Source: Ruegeria denitrificans (GTDB lineage Bacteria > Pseudomonadota > Alphaproteobacteria > Rhodobacterales > Rhodobacteraceae). From it: a DNA stretch of 56,469 nucleotides. The notes beneath the pieces were generated by a model. The model was given only the letters and a program-made list of their open reading frames with translations, was not told where the DNA came from and made no database searches. The stretch is taken from positions 1-56,469 of the forward strand of contig NZ_CYUD01000020.1 in assembly GCF_001458295.1 (NCBI RefSeq), given 5' to 3'. Shown in pieces: positions 26,223 through 35,477 of this stretch. Positions within the stretch are counted from its first letter, which is position 1. Each line of letters starts with the position of its first letter. Made by a program: the position numbers and the translations under genes.

Positions 26223-27239
26223 ATGACCCAAGAATTCCAGATATTCGAACTCGGTAATTTTCCGTTGTTGTCAGGTGAGGTCCTGAAAGACGCCAAACTT
26301 GCCTATCAGACATACGGCACCCTGTCCCCGGCACGAGACAATGTGATCGTCCTGCCGACCTTCTACACCGGCACTAATTCCCGCAACGAGGGGTTCTTTG
26401 GGGCAGGGCGGGCGATTGATCCGGCGCGGCATTTCATTGTCAGTCCCAACCTTTTCGGAAATGGTCGTTCCTCGTCGCCATCCAACAGCCCGGCGCCACA
26501 GGACGGTCCACACTTTCCGCTGGTACAAATGTGGGACAATATCACCGCGCAGCATCGGCTGATCCATGACCATCTGGGTATTGAAAAGATTGCGCTTGTA
26601 GCCGGCTGGTCGATGGCTGGCTGCCAATCCTATCAATGGGCGGCACAGTATCCGGATATGGTCGAGGCGATCCTGCCGTTTTGTGCCTCGGCCAAAACCT
26701 CTCCGCATAATTTCGTGTTCCTTGAGGGTGTCAAAGCTGCGCTCTGCGCCGATCAGAACTGGAACGGAGGAGATTACGACAGCCCTCCGGTCGCGGGCCT
26801 GAAAGCGTTCGGGCGGGTCTATGCAGGCTGGGCCTTTTCGCAGACCTTCTACCGAGAAGGTTTGTACAAACAACTTGGTTTCAAGACGATCGAAGATCTT
26901 CTGGTGGATTGGGAGGTCGACCATGTTGAAGGCTGGGATGCTAACAACCTGCTGGCCAAGCTGGCGACGTGGCAGGCCGGTGATATCTCGGCGGGTCCAC
27001 TTTACAACGGAGATTTCCAAGCAGCACTCGGGGCGATCAAAGCCCGCGCAATCCTGATGGCCTGCACACAAGACCTGTATTTCCCGCCCGCGGATAATGC
27101 CATCGAAGCGCAGTATATGCCGAATGCTGATTTCCGCCCCTATGACTCGCCCTGGGGTCATTGCGCAGCCAACCCGGGTAACGATCCGGGTTTCACTGCT
27201 GCTTTGGACAACAACATTCGCGAGCTTTTGCAGGGATAG
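26223..27239 (+). CDS. MetX-like alpha/beta hydrolase
   Basis: The 338-aa protein has the homoserine O-acyltransferase-like alpha/beta fold: nucleophile elbow AGWSMAGCQ with Ser130, acid in CTQDLYFPP and catalytic His in DSPWGHCAANPG. True MetX carries extra lid and substrate residues; this shorter and divergent protein is more likely an amide or ester hydrolase of the local pathway, for example acting on a ring-opened product. It follows glnT after a terminator, so expression may be separate. Confidence 0.82.
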   Translation: MTQEFQIFELGNFPLLSGEVLKDAKLAYQTYGTLSPARDNVIVLPTFYTGTNSRNEGFFGAGRAIDPARHFIVSPNLFGNGRSSSPSNSPAPQDGPHFPLVQMWDNITAQHRLIHDHLGIEKIALVAGWSMAGCQSYQWAAQYPDMVEAILPFCASAKTSPHNFVFLEGVKAALCADQNWNGGDYDSPPVAGLKAFGRVYAGWAFSQTFYREGLYKQLGFKTIEDLLVDWEVDHVEGWDANNLLAKLATWQAGDISAGPLYNGDFQAALGAIKARAILMACTQDLYFPPADNAIEAQYMPNADFRPYDSPWGHCAANPGNDPGFTAALDNNIRELLQG

Positions 27240-27535
27240 TCCAAAGGGGATGGCTGGAATTGAAAAGCTTCTACACTTTCAACAAAACACCATCGCAGTG
27301 AAAGTCACGGTTGCGGAATTAAATGAACGCATTGAAGCCAATGACAAGTTTTGTATGGGCGTCTGCGCGCTAGGGGTGGGGGTGCAAGCAAATGCCGCCT
27401 GCTTGTGTCTTCACGGTAATTGGGGCGAAGCCCAGGATACGATGTAAACCCGCACCACAACTGACGTTCGTGGTAAATCGGTTTGATGTTCTGGCTGGTT
27501 CGACTTTATGATCAGAATTCAGTTAATGAGCCCGT
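27240..27535. other. Intergenic region before the first Lrp gene
   Basis: About 295 bp. An open plus-strand stretch from about 27250 to 27447 encodes LHFQQNTIAVKVTVAELNER and a Cys-rich tail, but without a convincing start or a family I recognise. The last 90 bp should carry the Lrp promoter. Confidence 0.35.
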
Positions 27536-28093
27536 ATGCCTGACGCAGCTAAAGGAAACATTGTGAACTTATCGCGCAAGTCAGAAGCCGAAAAACCCAC
27601 GCGTCAGCGAGGTACGCATTCGGTGGAAGAGCGCTTGAACAGCGAAATCGTTCAAATGCTTGAGCTGGACGGGCGTATGCCTTTTTCGGAAATCGCCCAG
27701 AAGCTCAGCGTGTCCGAGGGAACGGTACGAAACCGCGTCAACGCCATGAAAGAAGCGGGCCTACTGCGTATCGTTGCTATCGCGGACCCCACGGCGTCAG
27801 AGTACAAGGCAGATGCGATGGTTTGCCTGAAGGTGGCGCCAGGCACGACCCCGCAAATGGTTGCGGAACGGTTGGGTGAGGTGTCCAGCGTGGTTTATAT
27901 TCTGTGGGTCACGGGGCGGTTTGATCTGATGGTCGAGCTGGTGTGCGACGAACCAGACGATCTTGCGAGTTTCCTTGAAGACCACATACACGGCGTCGAG
28001 GATATTGTGGACGCCGAGGTGATGCTGGGTTTGAAGAACTTCAAGAACCAATTCCTGCTCAAACGCAATTGGGAACCGCGCTCCAAAATTTAA
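27536..28093 (+). CDS. Lrp/AsnC-family regulator (paralogue 1)
   Basis: The 185-aa protein has an N-terminal winged helix (LDGRMPFSEIAQKLSVSEGT, recognition helix TVRNRVNAMKEAG) and a C-terminal RAM ligand-binding domain from about residue 95. It is clearly a paralogue of the regulator at 45652, sharing long identical stretches such as VSEGT-RNRVNAMK and the C-terminal NFKNQFLLK. It converges on the NitT/TauT-type ABC genes with only 6 bp between stops. It is a likely controller of the 22.6-30.9 kb genes. Confidence 0.9.
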   Translation: MPDAAKGNIVNLSRKSEAEKPTRQRGTHSVEERLNSEIVQMLELDGRMPFSEIAQKLSVSEGTVRNRVNAMKEAGLLRIVAIADPTASEYKADAMVCLKVAPGTTPQMVAERLGEVSSVVYILWVTGRFDLMVELVCDEPDDLASFLEDHIHGVEDIVDAEVMLGLKNFKNQFLLKRNWEPRSKI

Positions 28094-28099
28094 GCCGGT

Positions 28100-28903
28100 C
28101 TACATTTCGTCCTGGTTTTGCCCGGCCGCCGAGCGCATCAGCGCAGTGATCTCACGTTCGCATTCCGGATAGCCGGGCAGGGCGATCAGCTCTTCCTTGC
28201 TGTGCAGGTCGACGCCCTTTTTAAAGTCCAGATTCAGAATGGTTTTCAGCTGGCCGGGATTGGCTGAAAGAAACACGATCTTGTCTGCTAGGAAAATAGC
28301 CTCCTGAATGTCATGGGTGACGAGCAGGATTGTGGTATGAGTTGTCTCGACAATCTCCAGCAACATTTCCTGCATGTGCCAACGTGTTTCAGCGTCCAGC
28401 GCACCAAAGGGTTCGTCCATCAGCAGAATTTCGGGTTGGTTTGCCAAAGTCCGCGCAATGGCCACGCGCTGTTTCATGCCACCGGAAAGGGTCTTGGGAT
28501 AGGCATCGCGAAACTGTGTCAGATGCACAAGGTTCAGGAACTTTTCCGCGCGGGCACGGCGTTCCTCCTTGGGAACGCCATTCAGTTTCATGCCGTATTC
28601 GACATTCTGAATAACCGTCAACCATGGGAATGAGGTATAGCTTTGAAAGACCATACCGCGTTCGCGCGCGGGGCCAAGAACCTCGCGCCCGTCCAGTTGA
28701 ACCATGCCGCTTGTCGGTTCTTCCAGCCCTGCGACGATATTCAGCAAAGTAGATTTTCCACATCCTGACGGACCAAGCAAAACGCAAAGCTCGTTTCGCT
28801 CGACCGAGAAAGTCACATCACGCAGCGCTTCGACCGCACGGTGATTGCCGCCAAAGGTCTTGCAGACGTTGTGCGCGGTCAGGATGGTGTCGTCTAACGG
28901 CAT
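28100..28903 (-). CDS. NitT/TauT-family ABC transporter ATPase
   Basis: The 267-aa ATPase has Walker A GPSGCGKSTLLNIVAGLE, Q-loop MVFQSYTSFPWLTVIQN, signature LSGGMKQRVAIARTLA and Walker B ILLMDEPFGALDAE, the SsuB/TauB/NrtD pattern. It is the third gene of a minus-strand operon permease - binding protein - ATPase. Together they import a small anion, sulfonate, or zwitterion, presumably the substrate of the adjoining Rieske/GlnT pathway. Confidence 0.92.
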   Translation of the reverse strand: MPLDDTILTAHNVCKTFGGNHRAVEALRDVTFSVERNELCVLLGPSGCGKSTLLNIVAGLEEPTSGMVQLDGREVLGPARERGMVFQSYTSFPWLTVIQNVEYGMKLNGVPKEERRARAEKFLNLVHLTQFRDAYPKTLSGGMKQRVAIARTLANQPEILLMDEPFGALDAETRWHMQEMLLEIVETTHTTILLVTHDIQEAIFLADKIVFLSANPGQLKTILNLDFKKGVDLHSKEELIALPGYPECEREITALMRSAAGQNQDEM

Positions 28904-28959
28904 GCTAATTCCCGGTGGTCAAGGGGTTGGTCCGGGCGGATTCTCCACCCGGGGATTGC

Positions 28960-30006
28960 TCAGCCGCGATAGCCAGTTTCGTACAACTCGCGGTGCAGGT
29001 CGCATTCAACGCCGGTTTCCGGTGGGCTGACCTGTTCAATCAGACTGAACTTGACCCACCATTCACTCATAAGATTCCAGTGGTCGGTCATCTGTCCGTT
29101 GGATTGGTCAAACGGTGGGTTCCCCGGCGCCGCGCCACAAAATTGCGCCGCTTCGATGAAGTCATAGACGTAAAGACCACCATCCGTGCGGCTGCCATCT
29201 TTGCCAAGAACTAGTTCCACGTCGGCCACGCTCATCTTCATGCCGTCGGCGATGATCTGGTTGCCCTCGGTGGGGTTCTCCTGCCACCAGGCAATCGCAT
29301 CATAAAGCGCCTGTAGCGTCTTTTTGGCGGTATCCCGGCGTTCAGTCACGAACTTGTCGCTCATATACAACCCGTCGGCGATAACGCCTTGCTGCAGCCA
29401 GAAAGGTTCGCGCGACTGGGCCAAAACACTGGACCCTTCCAGCGCTTTCAATGTGTTAGCCCCATAAGGCTCCCAAAACTCGGATGCGGCAACCGAGCCA
29501 CCGATCATCGCCGCAAAGGCGTCGTCAGCGATAATGTTACGATAGGTCACCGCGTCAAACGGTACCCCGTTTTGTTCCAACCACATTGCGACGAATATCT
29601 GGGCTAGACCGCCTTCAAGAACTGCAACTTCCTGCCCAACCAGATCTTCGGCGTTGTTGATGCCGGGTGCCGCAACAATCTTGTCTGTACCGTAGGAGAG
29701 GTTGCCAAAGGCGACCAGCTTGATCGGTAAGCCGCTTGCAATTCCAACTGGAGTGAATTCGACGGTTGAGCTGACCACATCCATCTGATCGGCCGCCACC
29801 AGATTGAAACTCTCATAGGGGTCTTCGATTGCCTGGTAGTCGATATTCAGATCGGGGGCCAAACCCTTTTCAATAGCGATGTACCAGAACCCGTAACCGG
29901 GCCAAGTGAAACCTGATATCTTCACATCTTCCGCCGCTTGCGCAAATGCTGGCATCAGAGCCATAAGCGCGCCTGCAGCAACGGACTGCAGCTTTGTGAG
30001 TTTCAT
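28960..30006 (-). CDS. NitT/TauT-family ABC transporter substrate-binding protein
   Basis: The 348-aa protein has a Sec signal (MKLTKLQSVAAGALMALMPA, cleavage after AQA near residue 23) and a SsuA/ThiY-like fold (GFTWPGYGFWYIAIEKGLAP; MDVVSSTVEFTPVGIASGLP). The ATG at 30006 was chosen because AGGAGGAG precedes it, rather than an ATG 27 nt upstream. The two aromatic-rich segments could suit a cationic or heterocyclic ligand, but this is speculation. Confidence 0.9.
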   Translation of the reverse strand: MKLTKLQSVAAGALMALMPAFAQAAEDVKISGFTWPGYGFWYIAIEKGLAPDLNIDYQAIEDPYESFNLVAADQMDVVSSTVEFTPVGIASGLPIKLVAFGNLSYGTDKIVAAPGINNAEDLVGQEVAVLEGGLAQIFVAMWLEQNGVPFDAVTYRNIIADDAFAAMIGGSVAASEFWEPYGANTLKALEGSSVLAQSREPFWLQQGVIADGLYMSDKFVTERRDTAKKTLQALYDAIAWWQENPTEGNQIIADGMKMSVADVELVLGKDGSRTDGGLYVYDFIEAAQFCGAAPGNPPFDQSNGQMTDHWNLMSEWWVKFSLIEQVSPPETGVECDLHRELYETGYRG

Positions 30007-30053
30007 AGTTATCTCCTCCTGTTGTTTGTGCACCTTCGGGCGTGTTTTGGGCG

Positions 30054-30923
30054 TCAGGATTTTTCCTCAAGATAGGGGAAGGCGATCCGATATAGTTGCC
30101 TGAGCAGGTAGTCGAACATCAGACCCAGAATGCCGATCACCAGAATTCCGGCCATGATCTGATCGACATGCAGGAACCGTTTGGCGCGCATCATCATTGC
30201 GCCGATGCCTGCGTCGGCAGCGGTGATTTCGGCGATTACAAGATAGGTCCAACTAACCGCCAGCATCTGGCGCATTGCGATCATGATATTTGGCAGAGAC
30301 GCGGGTACGACCACCGTGCGCAAAATCTGTATCCGCGATCCGCCCAGCGTCATGGCCGTGCGGATCAGATCTGACGGAACAGCCTTAACGTGGTCCATGA
30401 TCAAGGTGATCAGAAACCACACAACGCCAATGAACAGCAGGGACAGTTTCTGCATGTTTCCGGCGCCAAACCACATCAACAACAGCGGGATGAATGATGG
30501 GGCAGGCAGATACCGCCAGGCTGAGACAAATGGACTAAAGAATGCCTCGACCACTTTGAAGGTGCCCATCAGGATGCCCAGCGGGATGGCGACAGCGCAG
30601 GCCAGTGCGAAGCTGAGTACGACACGCCAGACACTGATCAGGATATCATTGAAAAAACTGTTTTCGACAAACAGCGTATAAAGCGCAGAGACGACTTTGC
30701 CGGGGCCGGGTAACAGGATTGGGTTGGTCCATTCCAGTAAGACAGCCAGTTCCCACAGGCCGAAAAACAGTACCCAAACCAAAATGCCCAAGCCGATCGA
30801 CCAAGCCTGCGGTATGTCCCGCTTGAACTCGAAAACCCTTCTGCGACGGCTTGGACGCGCGGCGTCAGTTTCCGTTTTCGCACCGTGGCTCGGTGTTGCT
30901 GTTTTGGTGGTCAGTTCGCTCAC
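30054..30923 (-). CDS. NitT/TauT-family ABC transporter permease
   Basis: The 289-aa permease has a charged N-terminal tail of about 45 residues, six membrane helices and the docking loop DLIRTAMTLGGSRIQILRTV. It is the first gene of the three-gene minus-strand transport operon; the AT-rich stretch 30924-31035 upstream should hold the promoter. Confidence 0.91.
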   Translation of the reverse strand: MSELTTKTATPSHGAKTETDAARPSRRRRVFEFKRDIPQAWSIGLGILVWVLFFGLWELAVLLEWTNPILLPGPGKVVSALYTLFVENSFFNDILISVWRVVLSFALACAVAIPLGILMGTFKVVEAFFSPFVSAWRYLPAPSFIPLLLMWFGAGNMQKLSLLFIGVVWFLITLIMDHVKAVPSDLIRTAMTLGGSRIQILRTVVVPASLPNIMIAMRQMLAVSWTYLVIAEITAADAGIGAMMMRAKRFLHVDQIMAGILVIGILGLMFDYLLRQLYRIAFPYLEEKS

Positions 30924-31167
30924 GATATCTTTCCCGTATCCATGTCGCGCAATTTGCCAATTCCATGGATTATTTGAGCATCGTATGATGAAACCTCAAA
31001 ATAATGAACAAAAAACATAGTAATTCGCAACAAAACTTAGATTAGAAGAAGTAAAGGAGTAAAAAGTGCTCCAAAATTAGAGTGATTCAGTAATTCGCGG
31101 GTTTTGGCTTTCAGGAATCGATAAAATCCCGCGCAACAGCAGATGCTCTGTGTCATGGAGGGAAAAG

Positions 31168-31247
31168 GTGACAGCACATCAATGGCTTGAGGTTTACCTT
31201 GAGGGATGGCGCACGGGTGACGCCCAAAAGAGCCTGGACGCGACGGC
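31168..31247 (+). pseudogene. NTF2/SnoaL-like gene, 5-prime part, cut by transposon
   Basis: The GTG at 31168, after GGAGGG, opens a frame reading HQWLEVYLEGWRTGDAQKSL and then DATA, typical of the first helix of NTF2/SnoaL-like proteins. At 31248 the transposon begins and its inverted repeat supplies a stop codon (CTATAG) after three more residues. The rest of the gene continues at 38351. Removing the element plus one 9-bp duplication restores SLDATAATFFYDDP in frame. Confidence 0.88.
31239..31247 (+). repeat. 9-bp target-site duplication, left copy
   Basis: CGCGACGGC directly precedes the left inverted repeat and is repeated exactly at 38342-38350 right after the right inverted repeat. Confidence 0.9.
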
Positions 31248-31271
31248 CAAGCCACTATAGGTAAATGTTGA
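31248..31271 (+). repeat. Left terminal inverted repeat of the transposon
   Basis: The 24-bp sequence begins CAAGCCA and ends with CTATAGGTAAATGTTGA. It matches the reverse complement of 38318-38341 at 22 of 24 positions. Confidence 0.92.
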
Positions 31272-31279
31272 CGAGCTAC

Positions 31280-31308
31280 CGACCAGCAGTTAGGCTGCTG
31301 GTCGTTTT
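31280..31308 (+). terminator. Inward-acting terminator inside the left end
   Basis: A perfect 10-bp stem (CGACCAGCAG / CTGCTGGTCG) with a 5-nt loop is followed by TTTTCGTTT. It lies 8 bp inside the left inverted repeat and upstream of the transposase-like gene, so it would stop transcription entering from the disrupted NTF2-like gene. Confidence 0.85.
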
Positions 31309-31332
31309 CGTTTAGAAATATGAGCTTGTGAC

Positions 31333-33147
31333 GTGCCGGAACCCAAGAAGGCTTCGCAAAAATCTGCGAACAAAATGAGAACTCGACTTCCTCGCCTGCC
31401 TGGAGGTTTCTCAGTCAATTTTTGCCGCAATCCACTTTGTGACCTTTACGGCGTATTACCTGACCCACGAGATGGGCGCGGCCGACCAGCTACTCCTGGT
31501 TCGAATTTGGCGCGGGGCAAGGTCTCCGGATCCGGAGATCAGCGCACCTATGTTTGCCCAAGTTGCGGACGGTCTAGCATCCTCAAATCCAACAAGGCAT
31601 TGGCGGAAGAATACGCAAGGCTCTCCCGCCTGAATAGAAGAACAAAACGTGAAAGTTGTCCGAGTGTTGCATGTAGCAATCATGGAGCGACCGTTGGGCT
31701 CATGCCGAGCCGGTATCGAAAGTTCGGTACGACGGCCAAAGGAGATCCAAGATATCAGTGCAAAGCGTGTAAGAAGACCTTTTCGATTGGTCGCTCAACG
31801 AGGCGACAAAAGCGTAGCGATCTAAATGGTAAAGTCTTTAGATCGCTGGTTAATGGCGTGACACTTTCAGCTATCTCACGATTACTCGATACATCACTTC
31901 CGGAAGTCTATTCAAAGATCGACTTCATCCATGAGCAATGCCAAGCCTTTGCAGCAGATCGGGAGAAGCGACTGCCCGAAGTTTTTGAAGGTGACTGTCC
32001 TCACTTCGCCACGGACACACAAATCCTTCAGGTGAATTGGCCCGACAAAGGTATTCGTAAACTTGTAGAAGTGCGCCACATGTGCACCGTCCACAGTGAT
32101 AGCAAGTATGTCATCGCATCTACAACAGATGTTGATCCCGACGTTCACCCGCTTGCCGTCGAAAAGGCGATGGACATTGTCGGTGACAAAGACAAGCCTC
32201 GTTCTATGCGGGAGAACGCTCGGATTTGGTTTGCCAGTGAGTACATCGAGTACATTTGCAAACGACACGAGGCGACCAACCCAAAATCAAGTAGGTGGCA
32301 CCGTAACAAAAAGCCGAGAGAGCTTGATGACGATATCAGGCTCCTTGAGATGGCCGCTAGGGTTCGACAAGACGCGGCCGAGTTTGCGCATATCATGCTG
32401 CTCAAGAAGAAGATCGGTCGGAAGTATCGGCTGCTGAACTTTTCAGTTGACCGCGATACGGGTGTCTCTTCAGCCTTTTTGGCTGTGTTCAAAAATGAAG
32501 TGCAGAAGAGAGTGGTGCGGATTGCAGACGTCACCATGGCAAAGAATGAAAGCCATCCGCGGCGCCTGGGGTTTGTGGCTGATGGTAACAGGGAATTAGA
32601 GCGCGTGGAGTATTTGATGCGTCAGGCAGGGTTCTTGCCTGGAGGTGGTGATCAGGCTGTCTCCAGGCCACAGGACGGCGCCATGGAGTACCTTTTGGAA
32701 GCCTCCTTTGGCAATATGGCACTCTCCGATATCAGGGAGCTCCTAATGGATCATACCGGTCAGTCTGAAACGGCCGGCATTCACTATCCGTTCCACTTCA
32801 TTAATGAGCCGCATAAGCGGGTGATTTTCCGCACTGACCCGACACGATTAGACTATGCCCAGATGGCCCAGTTCGCAGTTCGGGCGGGAACGCATCCGGT
32901 AGACATGTATCACGCTCGGGCACGGACCAAGGTCATGGGATTTGAGCGTGGCTTGTCAACCTCGGGCCGCAAAAGCCTGTGGTACTACAAGCAGTACTAC
33001 AATCCGGTTATGGTCATGAAGCTGGTGGATATCCTGAGGTTTGCCCATAACTACACCGACCTCATGGTAAAAGAACACAAGAGCCCAGCTATGAAGCTCG
33101 GTATTGCAAAGGGCTTTGTGTATGATCGGGATCTCTTCAGTTTCTGA
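31333..33147 (+). CDS. Large transposase-like protein with two zinc ribbons
   Basis: The 604-aa protein has two tandem zinc ribbons: Cys31-x4-Cys36 with Cys75-x2-Cys78, and Cys109-x4-Cys114 with Cys143-x2-Cys146 (YQCKACKKTFSIGRS). The second is very like the zinc finger of IS1-type InsA proteins. A helix-turn-helix follows at about 170-200 (LVNGVTLSAISRLLDTSLPE), then a 400-residue region in which candidate acidic residues (for example Asp228 in HFATDTQ and Asp418 in VADGN) may form an RNase H-like site; I could not fix a DDE triad. GTG at 31333 lacks a good ribosome-binding site; ATG at 31375 is possible. As the only gene of this type inside the repeats it is the presumed transposase. Confidence 0.72.
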   Translation: MPEPKKASQKSANKMRTRLPRLPGGFSVNFCRNPLCDLYGVLPDPRDGRGRPATPGSNLARGKVSGSGDQRTYVCPSCGRSSILKSNKALAEEYARLSRLNRRTKRESCPSVACSNHGATVGLMPSRYRKFGTTAKGDPRYQCKACKKTFSIGRSTRRQKRSDLNGKVFRSLVNGVTLSAISRLLDTSLPEVYSKIDFIHEQCQAFAADREKRLPEVFEGDCPHFATDTQILQVNWPDKGIRKLVEVRHMCTVHSDSKYVIASTTDVDPDVHPLAVEKAMDIVGDKDKPRSMRENARIWFASEYIEYICKRHEATNPKSSRWHRNKKPRELDDDIRLLEMAARVRQDAAEFAHIMLLKKKIGRKYRLLNFSVDRDTGVSSAFLAVFKNEVQKRVVRIADVTMAKNESHPRRLGFVADGNRELERVEYLMRQAGFLPGGGDQAVSRPQDGAMEYLLEASFGNMALSDIRELLMDHTGQSETAGIHYPFHFINEPHKRVIFRTDPTRLDYAQMAQFAVRAGTHPVDMYHARARTKVMGFERGLSTSGRKSLWYYKQYYNPVMVMKLVDILRFAHNYTDLMVKEHKSPAMKLGIAKGFVYDRDLFSF

Positions 33148-33699
33148 TCTAGTCAAGCGCAAAGCCGCTGTTTACTTTAGCATTTGAGCGGTCGAAAATT
33201 TTCGTACCAAAATATCTCTCCGCTTTCTGTAGTAGTCGGCCCAGTTCTTTCTCCTCCACGTTTGACGAAGTCTATTTCTGGGTTCGTACAAGAGGGAAAT
33301 TTGACAAATAATTGAATCGCAATAACATAATGTGAGTTGTTGGTTCTCTGCCGTTTTCCACTGACAGCCTTCGTTGAACATGAGGCGGCGAAACTTTTAT
33401 TCGGGTAAAGCAAGCGCTATTCGTGGGTTAAATCACTCAAAAAAGTGAAACGTTGATTTAGGCTTAAAAACGACGTCAGAGATTACCGAGGATGATCGCT
33501 GGGATCATCCAAAGTTTGGTGTCCTATCGACTAGTTGTTCGTTGTGATTAAACGGCGCCCCGACAGGTTGAAGTATCCAAAAGTATAGGAGGACTATTCG
33601 GAATAGGTCGTAGTGTGTTCAGTTTAGCACTGTATCAAAACCTTTAGAAAAGCGCGGTTTCACAACTTTAATACTTTTTACCCGAAGTAGGAGACAAAC
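33148..33699. other. AT-rich stretch between transposase-like gene and cargo
   Basis: About 550 bp with lower GC than the host genes. No coding stretch with a family resemblance was seen on either strand. It presumably contains the promoter of the sulfatase-led cargo genes; no clear terminator was seen after the transposase-like gene. GTAGGAGACAAAC just before 33700 is the sulfatase ribosome-binding site. Confidence 0.4.
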
Positions 33700-35346
33700 A
33701 TGATTAAACCTCACCAAGCTGTCACACCATTGGCTGCTTTGTTTTGTACTTTCGCGATCTCCGCGACGGCTCAGGATTTCGATCCGACGTCTTTGTCGAC
33801 CTACGGCAGCAAGCCCAACATCATTATGATCGTTTCTGACGATACTGGGTATTGGGACCTTGGTGCCTATCATGGAGGCGCCGCGCGCGGCATGGACACA
33901 CCCAATCTTGATCAAATGGCCAAGCAAGGGATGATGTTCACAGATTTCTACGCTCAATCCTCTTGTACACCGGGGCGTGCAGCGATGCAGACCGGGCGTT
34001 TCCCGAACCGCTCGGGCATGACGACGGTTGCTTTTCAGGGTCAGGGCGGTGGACTGCCGGCGGCAGAATGGACTATTGCGTCTGTTTTGAAGCAGGCTGA
34101 TTACAACACTTACTTCATGGGAAAATGGCACCTCGGAGAAGCAGATTACGCCATGCCGACAGCCCATGGCTACGACAAGATGGAAAACACATTCCTCTAT
34201 CACCTAAATGCGTACACCTATGCGCTGGACGACTGGAATGTGCAGATGTCCGATGATCAGAGGGCATTTTACAAAGAGAACACCACTGGCGTTTTTGAAG
34301 GCGTGGCCGGAGATCCTGCCAAGGAAGTGCTGACTATCGAAGACATGACGACTGCTGATTTGGCTGCGCTGGACAAGGTTGGTGCGGAAAAGGCGGTAGC
34401 AGAATTGGAGCGTCTTGCCGGTCTGGATAAGCCATTCTTCATGTCTATCAACTGGGCTGCGAACCACCAACCTAACCTGCCGTCGCCTGATTTTGTGGGC
34501 AAGTCGGCGGTAAAGAACAAGTATGGCGACAAGGTGGTCGAGCTTGATTTCCACACTGGTCAGATCCTCGACAAGGTGGAAGATCTCGGAATTGGGGAAA
34601 ATACCCTGATCATTTACACTGTTGATAATGGCGCGTGGCAGGATGTGCATCCTGATGCCGGCATGACACCGTTTCGTGGCACCAAAGGCACTGACCGTGA
34701 AGGGGCGTACCGCGTACCGTTCTTTGCCAAATGGACAGGTAAAATTGCGCCGGATTCGAAATCGAGCGACATTACCGGCGGTACTGACCTGATGGCCACC
34801 TTTGCTAGCCTTGCTGGAGTGCCACTGCCGACCGAGGATCGCGATGGTCAACCCACAATTTTTGACAGCATCGACATGGCGCCTGTCCTGTTTGGTGAAG
34901 CTGAGCCACAGCGTAATTCCTGGGCATACTTCACCGAGAACGAACTTTCGCCAGGTGCGGTGCGCGTCAACGAATGGAAGGCCGTGTTCAACATACGTGG
35001 AGACAACGGCGCACGGGCCGGTTCCGAGGCCCCAGCCGCCGAATTGGGATGGCGCGGTGCCGAGAGTTACGTCGCCACAGTTCCACAAGTGTTCAACCTT
35101 TGGGAGGATCCGATGGAGAGATATGACATCTTCATGACAACCGGGCGTGAGAACACCTGGACTGTTCCGACACTGATGGGCGAACTTGAGCGCGTGGTAA
35201 AGACATACATTGAGTATCCACCTCGTCCGGTGCAGAGCGAGTCTTATTCTGGCCCGATTACGCTCACCGAGTATCACCGGTTCAAGACTGTGAGGGATCA
35301 GCTGGAAAAAGACGGGTTTTCGCTGAGTCTTCCAACTGGCAATTAA
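33700..35346 (+). CDS. Periplasmic arylsulfatase-like sulfatase
   Basis: The 548-aa protein has a signal peptide (cleavage near ATAQ, residue 25) and the sulfatase fold: metal Asp47-Asp48 in IIMIVSDDTGYWDLG, the modification motif Cys89-Thr-Pro-Gly-Arg93 then TGR, the FMGKWHLGE Lys/His pair and NGAWQDVHPD. The Cys-type motif needs conversion to formylglycine; Gly replaces the usual Ser in CxPSR, a variant also known among CTPGR arylsulfatases. No maturase gene is present in the element, so the host must supply it. It likely releases sulfate from an organic sulfate ester in the periplasm. Confidence 0.9.
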   Translation: MIKPHQAVTPLAALFCTFAISATAQDFDPTSLSTYGSKPNIIMIVSDDTGYWDLGAYHGGAARGMDTPNLDQMAKQGMMFTDFYAQSSCTPGRAAMQTGRFPNRSGMTTVAFQGQGGGLPAAEWTIASVLKQADYNTYFMGKWHLGEADYAMPTAHGYDKMENTFLYHLNAYTYALDDWNVQMSDDQRAFYKENTTGVFEGVAGDPAKEVLTIEDMTTADLAALDKVGAEKAVAELERLAGLDKPFFMSINWAANHQPNLPSPDFVGKSAVKNKYGDKVVELDFHTGQILDKVEDLGIGENTLIIYTVDNGAWQDVHPDAGMTPFRGTKGTDREGAYRVPFFAKWTGKIAPDSKSSDITGGTDLMATFASLAGVPLPTEDRDGQPTIFDSIDMAPVLFGEAEPQRNSWAYFTENELSPGAVRVNEWKAVFNIRGDNGARAGSEAPAAELGWRGAESYVATVPQVFNLWEDPMERYDIFMTTGRENTWTVPTLMGELERVVKTYIEYPPRPVQSESYSGPITLTEYHRFKTVRDQLEKDGFSLSLPTGN

Positions 35347-35477
35347 CGCAAATGGTTGGGGCGTCGTTATGCGGCGCCTCGACAAACTCCAAAATGTAAA
35401 GTTGAGGGTGAATTCCTTATCCGGCTTTCAATCGCCTTCCTAAAGCGCCTTAACATTTGCTTCTGAAAGGGATCCAT

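Noticed and set aside
31037..31255. Small minus-strand open frame before the transposon
   Set aside because: It overlaps the plus-strand NTF2-like 5-prime part, which is supported by rejoining with the 3-prime part.
34204..35385. 393-codon open frame on the minus strand
   Set aside because: It is antisense to the sulfatase gene, which has a signal peptide, motifs and full family length.
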